Assembly (NCBI GenBank): GCA_002699325.1
Contig: PABS01000011.1
Coordinates: 1-10,265 of the forward strand
Length of the DNA: 10,265 nt
Reading direction: 5' to 3'
DNA from: Ponticaulis sp.
GTDB lineage: Bacteria > Pseudomonadota > Alphaproteobacteria > Caulobacterales > Hyphomonadaceae
Position numbers and translations under genes: made by a program. Positions 8,076 through 10,265 of the stretch are shown here, in pieces. The notes beneath the pieces are model-generated. The model was given only the letters and a program-made list of their open reading frames with translations, did not search any database and had not been told where the DNA came from. Every line of letters begins with the position of its first letter. Position 1 is the first letter of the stretch.

Positions 8076-8103
8076 AACCTCTCATCTGGATAGAGGAGAG
8101 GTT
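8076..8103 (-). terminator. Hairpin with short U-tract overlapping the small membrane gene's ribosome site
   Basis: Read on the minus strand, AACCTCTC (8103-8096) pairs perfectly with GAGAGGTT (8083-8076) around a 12-base loop, followed by GTTTTGG. It lies about 30 bp past the stop of the acidic secreted protein, so it may act as its intrinsic terminator. The 3' arm is also the GAGAGG ribosome site of the small membrane gene, so attenuation or translational masking is equally possible. The U-tract is short, and terminator strength is uncertain. Confidence 0.45.
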
Positions 8104-8132
8104 AGTTTGTATTTCTCTGATTGTAAAATCGA

Positions 8133-8948
8133 TCAGTAGGGCGTGATAGCGCGCAGCGCGACGAGGTCATCGTCTATGCACTGATAACCTGAATCTCTCA
8201 GGCTTTTGGTAGCCCCGCCCATAAAGAAGCCGTGCTCGTCAGCAATCATGTCGAGGTCCCAGCCATTCTGGTTGGCGATCATGATGAAGTCGACAAAGCC
8301 TGGCTCCCAGTTGAGTCCGCAAAACTTTCTCGCGCCCGAGACGATACCCATAATGGCTATATCATCAGTGGCAATTTCGTCTGAGACCAGAACCGAGACG
8401 AGTTCAGAGTCTCTATAATCGAGGAAGTTCGGGATCGGCTCTGTTGGCGGTGGGACGACGGGTGAGGTGTCACCTTCGGCCAGTTCGACGTCTTCATCTG
8501 CTGCCGTTTCAGGGGCAACTGAGCCGTCGTCAACTGGAGCGTCAATTTCTTCGGCTTCAGCCATTTGCACGTCTTCAGCAGGCGCTTCCCCGGCTTCGAG
8601 TTCAGCGATCCTCAAGCCAAGCGCATCAAGATCGGCATCAATCACGGCGATGGATTGCTGGAGGGAGTTCAGATCGATCCGCATGCCTTCCATGGCATTG
8701 AGATCTTCGGTGGCTTCGAGCTCTGCGGCGAGGCGTTCAAAATCCTCAACGAGACCGTTGCGTGTGGCCAGAAGCTCTTCAGCATGGGCGCGAAGGGTTT
8801 GGGCATCGCCTTCGAGAAGGCCGGGCGCAGTTTCCGCTGCGCCCTCTTCAACCGAAGCCGGTTCTTCGTTCTCCTCTTGTGCCCAGACCGGCGAAGACAG
8901 ACAGGCCGTCGTCGCCAGTAATGCAGTCAGAATGGACAGACGTTTCAC
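8133..8948 (-). CDS. Secreted, highly acidic coiled-coil protein of unknown function
   Basis: The 271-residue product begins with a signal peptide (MKRLSILTALLATTACLSS, likely cleaved after VWA near residue 23). A Cys at 16 is not in a good lipobox. Residues about 45-120 form a likely coiled coil (AEELLATRNGLVEDFERLAAE and LNSLQQSIAVIDADLDALG). A very acidic Ala/Glu/Asp/Pro linker spans about 120-172. A compact C-terminal domain of about 100 residues has Cys210 and Cys257, which could form a disulfide in the periplasm. No known family is recognised. GTG 8946-8948 has a GAGAGGAG site at good spacing. The gene is in the same direction as bfr upstream and the small membrane gene downstream. The layout suggests a periplasmic tether or scaffold, but this is inference. 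Confidence 0.8.
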   Translation of the reverse strand: MKRLSILTALLATTACLSSPVWAQEENEEPASVEEGAAETAPGLLEGDAQTLRAHAEELLATRNGLVEDFERLAAELEATEDLNAMEGMRIDLNSLQQSIAVIDADLDALGLRIAELEAGEAPAEDVQMAEAEEIDAPVDDGSVAPETAADEDVELAEGDTSPVVPPPTEPIPNFLDYRDSELVSVLVSDEIATDDIAIMGIVSGARKFCGLNWEPGFVDFIMIANQNGWDLDMIADEHGFFMGGATKSLRDSGYQCIDDDLVALRAITPY

Positions 8949-8968
8949 ACCCAGCTCCTCTCATCCCC

Positions 8969-9002
8969 GACCTGATTGTGTAGGCATGTTACAAATCAGG
9001 TC
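8969..9002. promoter_or_regulatory. 9-bp inverted repeat upstream of the acidic secreted protein
   Basis: GACCTGATT (8969-8977) and AATCAGGTC (8994-9002) are perfect inverted arms with a 16-base centre whose TGTA/TACA ends can extend the stem after a one-base bulge. It lies 20 bp before the GTG start of the secreted protein and 60 bp after the bfr stop. There is no T-run, so an operator or 5' leader hairpin fits better than a terminator. Confidence 0.45.
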
Positions 9003-9062
9003 AATCAATCCGCGGTTTGCTCAGATCAAGCAAGTTGCGGGCCATGGAGGAGGGCAGGCTGG

Positions 9063-9548
9063 TTATTCGTCGCTTTCAGCCGGGGAAGAATTCAGCTGGA
9101 TGTAATTCTGCAGGCCGACGCGCTCAATGAGATCGAATTGCGTCTCAAGGAAGTCGACATGCTCTTCCTCATTCTGCAGGATTTTGCCGAACAGATCACG
9201 TGAGCCGTAGTCACGAACGGACTCGCAGTATTCCATGGCGTCGCGCAGGAGCGGAATTGCAAGCTCTTCGATCTTCAGATCGCATTCGAGAATTTCGCGA
9301 ACGTCCTCGCCAATCATCAGCTTGCCAAGGTCCTGCAGGTTCGGAAGTCCGTTCAGGAAGAGAATGCGCTCAATCAGCCAGTCGGCATGATTCATCTCTT
9401 CGATGGATTCTTCGTATTCTTTTTTGCCGAGCTTGGTCACGCCCCAGTCATTCAGCATGCGTGAATGCAGGAAATATTGATTGATGGCGGTCAGCTCGTT
9501 TTTGAGCGCCTTATTCAGGAACTCGATAACCTTAGGGTCACCCTTCAT
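9063..9548 (-). CDS. bfr: Bacterioferritin
   Basis: Bacterioferritin assembles into a 24-subunit haem-containing shell that oxidises ferrous iron and stores it as a mineral in the cytoplasm. The 161-residue product is of normal length and keeps every ferroxidase ligand: Glu18, Glu51, His54, Glu94, Glu127 and His130. The haem-binding Met52 lies inside EEMNHAD. ATG 9546-9548 is preceded by a perfect GGAGG (9555-9559 on the plus strand) at good spacing. bfd lies upstream on the same strand, so storage and release functions are coupled. The promoter-proximal region contains the 20-bp inverted repeat at 9583-9602, a candidate iron-responsive operator. No loss of a key residue is seen. Confidence 0.97.
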   Translation of the reverse strand: MKGDPKVIEFLNKALKNELTAINQYFLHSRMLNDWGVTKLGKKEYEESIEEMNHADWLIERILFLNGLPNLQDLGKLMIGEDVREILECDLKIEELAIPLLRDAMEYCESVRDYGSRDLFGKILQNEEEHVDFLETQFDLIERVGLQNYIQLNSSPAESDE

Positions 9549-9582
9549 AACATACCTCCAGAGTCAGGCATGGAAACTAGCA

Positions 9583-9602
9583 TTTTCAGTCTGAACTGAA
9601 AA
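9583..9602. promoter_or_regulatory. 20-bp inverted repeat upstream of bfr
   Basis: TTTTCAGT (9583-9590) and ACTGAAAA (9595-9602) are perfect inverted arms around CTGA. The element lies 35 bp before the bfr ATG, between bfd and bfr. On the minus strand it is not followed by a U-tract, so it is not a good bfd terminator. Position and symmetry fit an operator for bfr. It does not match a classical Irr-type motif exactly. Confidence 0.45.
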
Positions 9603-9646
9603 GGGTGGCGCCAAAAATATCTAATTATTTCAATGGTTTGAGAATG

Positions 9647-9853
9647 CTACGCGATTGCATTCGCAACTGGAATGTCAGTTGCAACTGTCTCTGAATTACG
9701 TTCGCGAATACGAGCGCAGATTTCGGGCTTGCAGCGTCCGCACTGGAACTTGTTCCCATGAAAGGATTGGACCTCTTTCGGAGACTTCGCCCCGCTATCA
9801 ATGGCCTCGCCAACCTTTCGGCAGTTCAGATTATGACAGATGCAAATGATCAT
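9647..9853 (-). CDS. bfd: Bacterioferritin-associated ferredoxin Bfd
   Basis: Bfd is a small [2Fe-2S] protein that docks on bacterioferritin and reduces the stored ferric core so that iron can leave. From ATG 9851-9853 the product is 68 residues, MIICICHNLNCRKVGEAI onward. The cluster cysteines fall at 4, 6, 38 and 41 (CIC, CGRC), the same positions as in E. coli Bfd, which supports this start. A TTG at 9860-9862 with a GAGG just upstream is an in-frame alternative adding three residues. Extra Cys11 and Cys46 are present. It lies upstream of bfr on the same strand with a 98-bp gap. Two related inverted repeats flank it, one inside its last codons. Expression is expected to respond to iron, but no regulator is identified here. 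Confidence 0.92.
   Translation of the reverse strand: MIICICHNLNCRKVGEAIDSGAKSPKEVQSFHGNKFQCGRCKPEICARIRERNSETVATDIPVANAIA
9661..9687. promoter_or_regulatory. Inverted repeat and 12-bp palindrome inside the 3' end of bfd
   Basis: TCGCAACT (9661-9668) is followed after 8 bases by AGTTGCAA (9677-9684), matching a perfect inverted repeat at 7 of 8 positions. Overlapping it, CAGTTGCAACTG at 9676-9687 is a perfect palindrome. It resembles the element at 9857-9878 upstream of bfd. It lies in codons for the variable Bfd tail, upstream of bfr. Confidence 0.4.
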
Positions 9854-9856
9854 GAG

Positions 9857-9912
9857 TCGCAACTAGCCTCAGTTGCGAATGAATGTCAATTGAAAGAATG
9901 TCGCATATGCGA
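9857..9912. promoter_or_regulatory. Palindrome cluster upstream of bfd (candidate operator region)
   Basis: Three symmetric elements occur in 56 bases. TCGCAACT (9857-9864) with AGTTGCGA (9871-9878) is a perfect inverted repeat with a 6-base spacer. TCAATTGA at 9886-9893 is an 8-bp palindrome. TCGCATATGCGA at 9901-9912 is a perfect 12-bp palindrome. GTCAATTG occurs at 9885-9892 and again at 9913-9920, and GAATGTC occurs at 9881-9887 and 9896-9902. Segments such as TTGCGAATGA loosely resemble alphaproteobacterial Fur/Mur-type sites, but no full consensus is met. The first repeat overlaps the bfd ribosome-site area. Confidence 0.5.
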
Positions 9913-9924
9913 GTCAATTGCAGT

Positions 9925-9949
9925 GGCGCGTTTGTCCGGACACAGCGCC
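9925..9949. repeat. GC-rich hairpin between bfd and the right-hand secreted gene
   Basis: GGCGC (9925-9929) and GCGCC (9945-9949) enclose the palindrome TGTCCGGACA (9933-9942), forming a compact hairpin. A T-run (TTTTT at 9963-9967) is 13 bases away, too far for a standard plus-strand terminator. Function is not clear. Confidence 0.35.
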
Positions 9950-9982
9950 GCGGCAGGCAAGATTTTTCGCGCTTCTGAACTG

Positions 9983-10017
9983 CTGACATTTCGACTAAAG
10001 TCTGACGACAATCAGAC
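9983..10017 (+). promoter_or_regulatory. Candidate promoter with overlapping inverted repeat for the right-edge secreted gene
   Basis: CTGACA (9983-9988) resembles a -35 box and GACAAT (10007-10012), 18 bases later, a weak -10 box. The inverted repeat GTCTGA (10000-10005) / TCAGAC (10012-10017) straddles the -10 box, as an operator would. It ends 31 bp before the ATG at 10049. Assigned by eye only. Confidence 0.3.
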
Positions 10018-10048
10018 GGCGTTGTCTCAGGCGCGAAATGGGGGGCAT

Positions 10049-10265
10049 ATGAAAGCACTGTATAAGGCACTGGCCGCGAGCGCGGTTGGATTCGCGACGA
10101 TACCGGGTATGGCGCTGAGCGCAGCTGCAGACCCCATCGTCATCCTGGCCGAATTTGAGCCCGGGCTGACGACGACGGATGGAGCGCCGGTGATGATACA
10201 GCCCGGCGAGATCGCGCTATCGGGTGACCAGTCACAGGCGCGGCTGCAAGCAATTGAGTCTTCAC
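10049..10265 (+). CDS. Secreted protein of unknown function, N-terminal part (runs off right edge)
   Basis: ATG 10049-10051, preceded by GGGGGG at good spacing, opens a frame of at least 72 codons that continues past the window. The product begins MKALYKALAASAVGFATIPG and has a classical signal peptide likely cleaved near ALSAAA. The mature start is DPIVILAEFEPGLTTTDGAP. The visible part of the mature chain is Asp/Glu/Ala/Thr-rich, has no Cys and matches no family I recognise. It is divergent from bfd across a palindrome-rich region of about 195 bp, so shared control is possible. Whether it relates to iron uptake cannot be judged from this fragment. Confidence 0.75.
   Translation, partial: MKALYKALAASAVGFATIPGMALSAAADPIVILAEFEPGLTTTDGAPVMIQPGEIALSGDQSQARLQAIESS

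Noticed and set aside
8467..9105. 212-codon plus-strand open frame opposite the acidic secreted protein
   Set aside because: Its Ser/Ala-rich sequence is the complement of the Glu/Asp/Ala-rich real gene, with no start context or domain.
1..10265. CRISPR array, tRNA, rRNA or insertion sequence
   Set aside because: No regularly spaced direct repeats, tRNA-like cloverleaf, rRNA signature or transposase was seen on either strand.

Overview
The window looks like chromosome of an alphaproteobacterium with moderately high GC, probably close to Hyphomonadaceae/Caulobacterales. This rests on the character of IspG, LysC, PtsP and UbiG, the ubiG-lysC-ptsP neighbourhood often seen in Alphaproteobacteria, and alternative GTG/TTG starts. 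The taxonomic placement is inference; no rRNA or tRNA gene is visible.

Left end (1-1127): the N-terminal part of a DJ-1/PfpI-like protein runs off the left edge on the minus strand. A gene-poor stretch follows, with one REP-like double inverted repeat (442-526). Next comes a more AT-rich minus-strand open frame (657-1127) that resembles the N-terminal nuclease-like part of AIPR-type phage-resistance proteins. It has no credible start, and it stops far short of full family length, so it reads as a decayed defence-gene fragment.

Housekeeping block (1152-6940, all minus, transcribed right to left): lysC (aspartate kinase), ptsP (nitrogen-PTS enzyme I), a rodZ-like HTH/membrane morphogenesis protein and ispG (isoprenoid synthesis). 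Gaps are short (14, 52 and 113 bp), so co-transcription is plausible. The rodZ-ispG pair matches the arrangement in E. coli. ubiG (ubiquinone methyltransferase) is divergent from lysC across a 110-bp intergenic region that holds a near-perfect 18-bp palindrome. IspG and UbiG serve isoprenoid and ubiquinone synthesis, while LysC and PtsP serve amino-acid and nitrogen/phosphate signalling.

Envelope and iron block (7818-10265): a small two-helix membrane protein converges on ubiG with a 4-bp overlap. Upstream of it lies a secreted, very acidic coiled-coil protein of unknown function. Next come bacterioferritin (bfr) and its ferredoxin partner (bfd), which together store and release iron. At the right edge a plus-strand secreted protein begins and is cut off.

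The main unexplained signal is in the bfr/bfd region: several perfect inverted repeats, including a related TCGCAACT...AGTTGC element at both ends of bfd. These suggest a metal- or redox-responsive operator system that cannot be assigned from sequence alone. I did not find a clear new multi-gene system.
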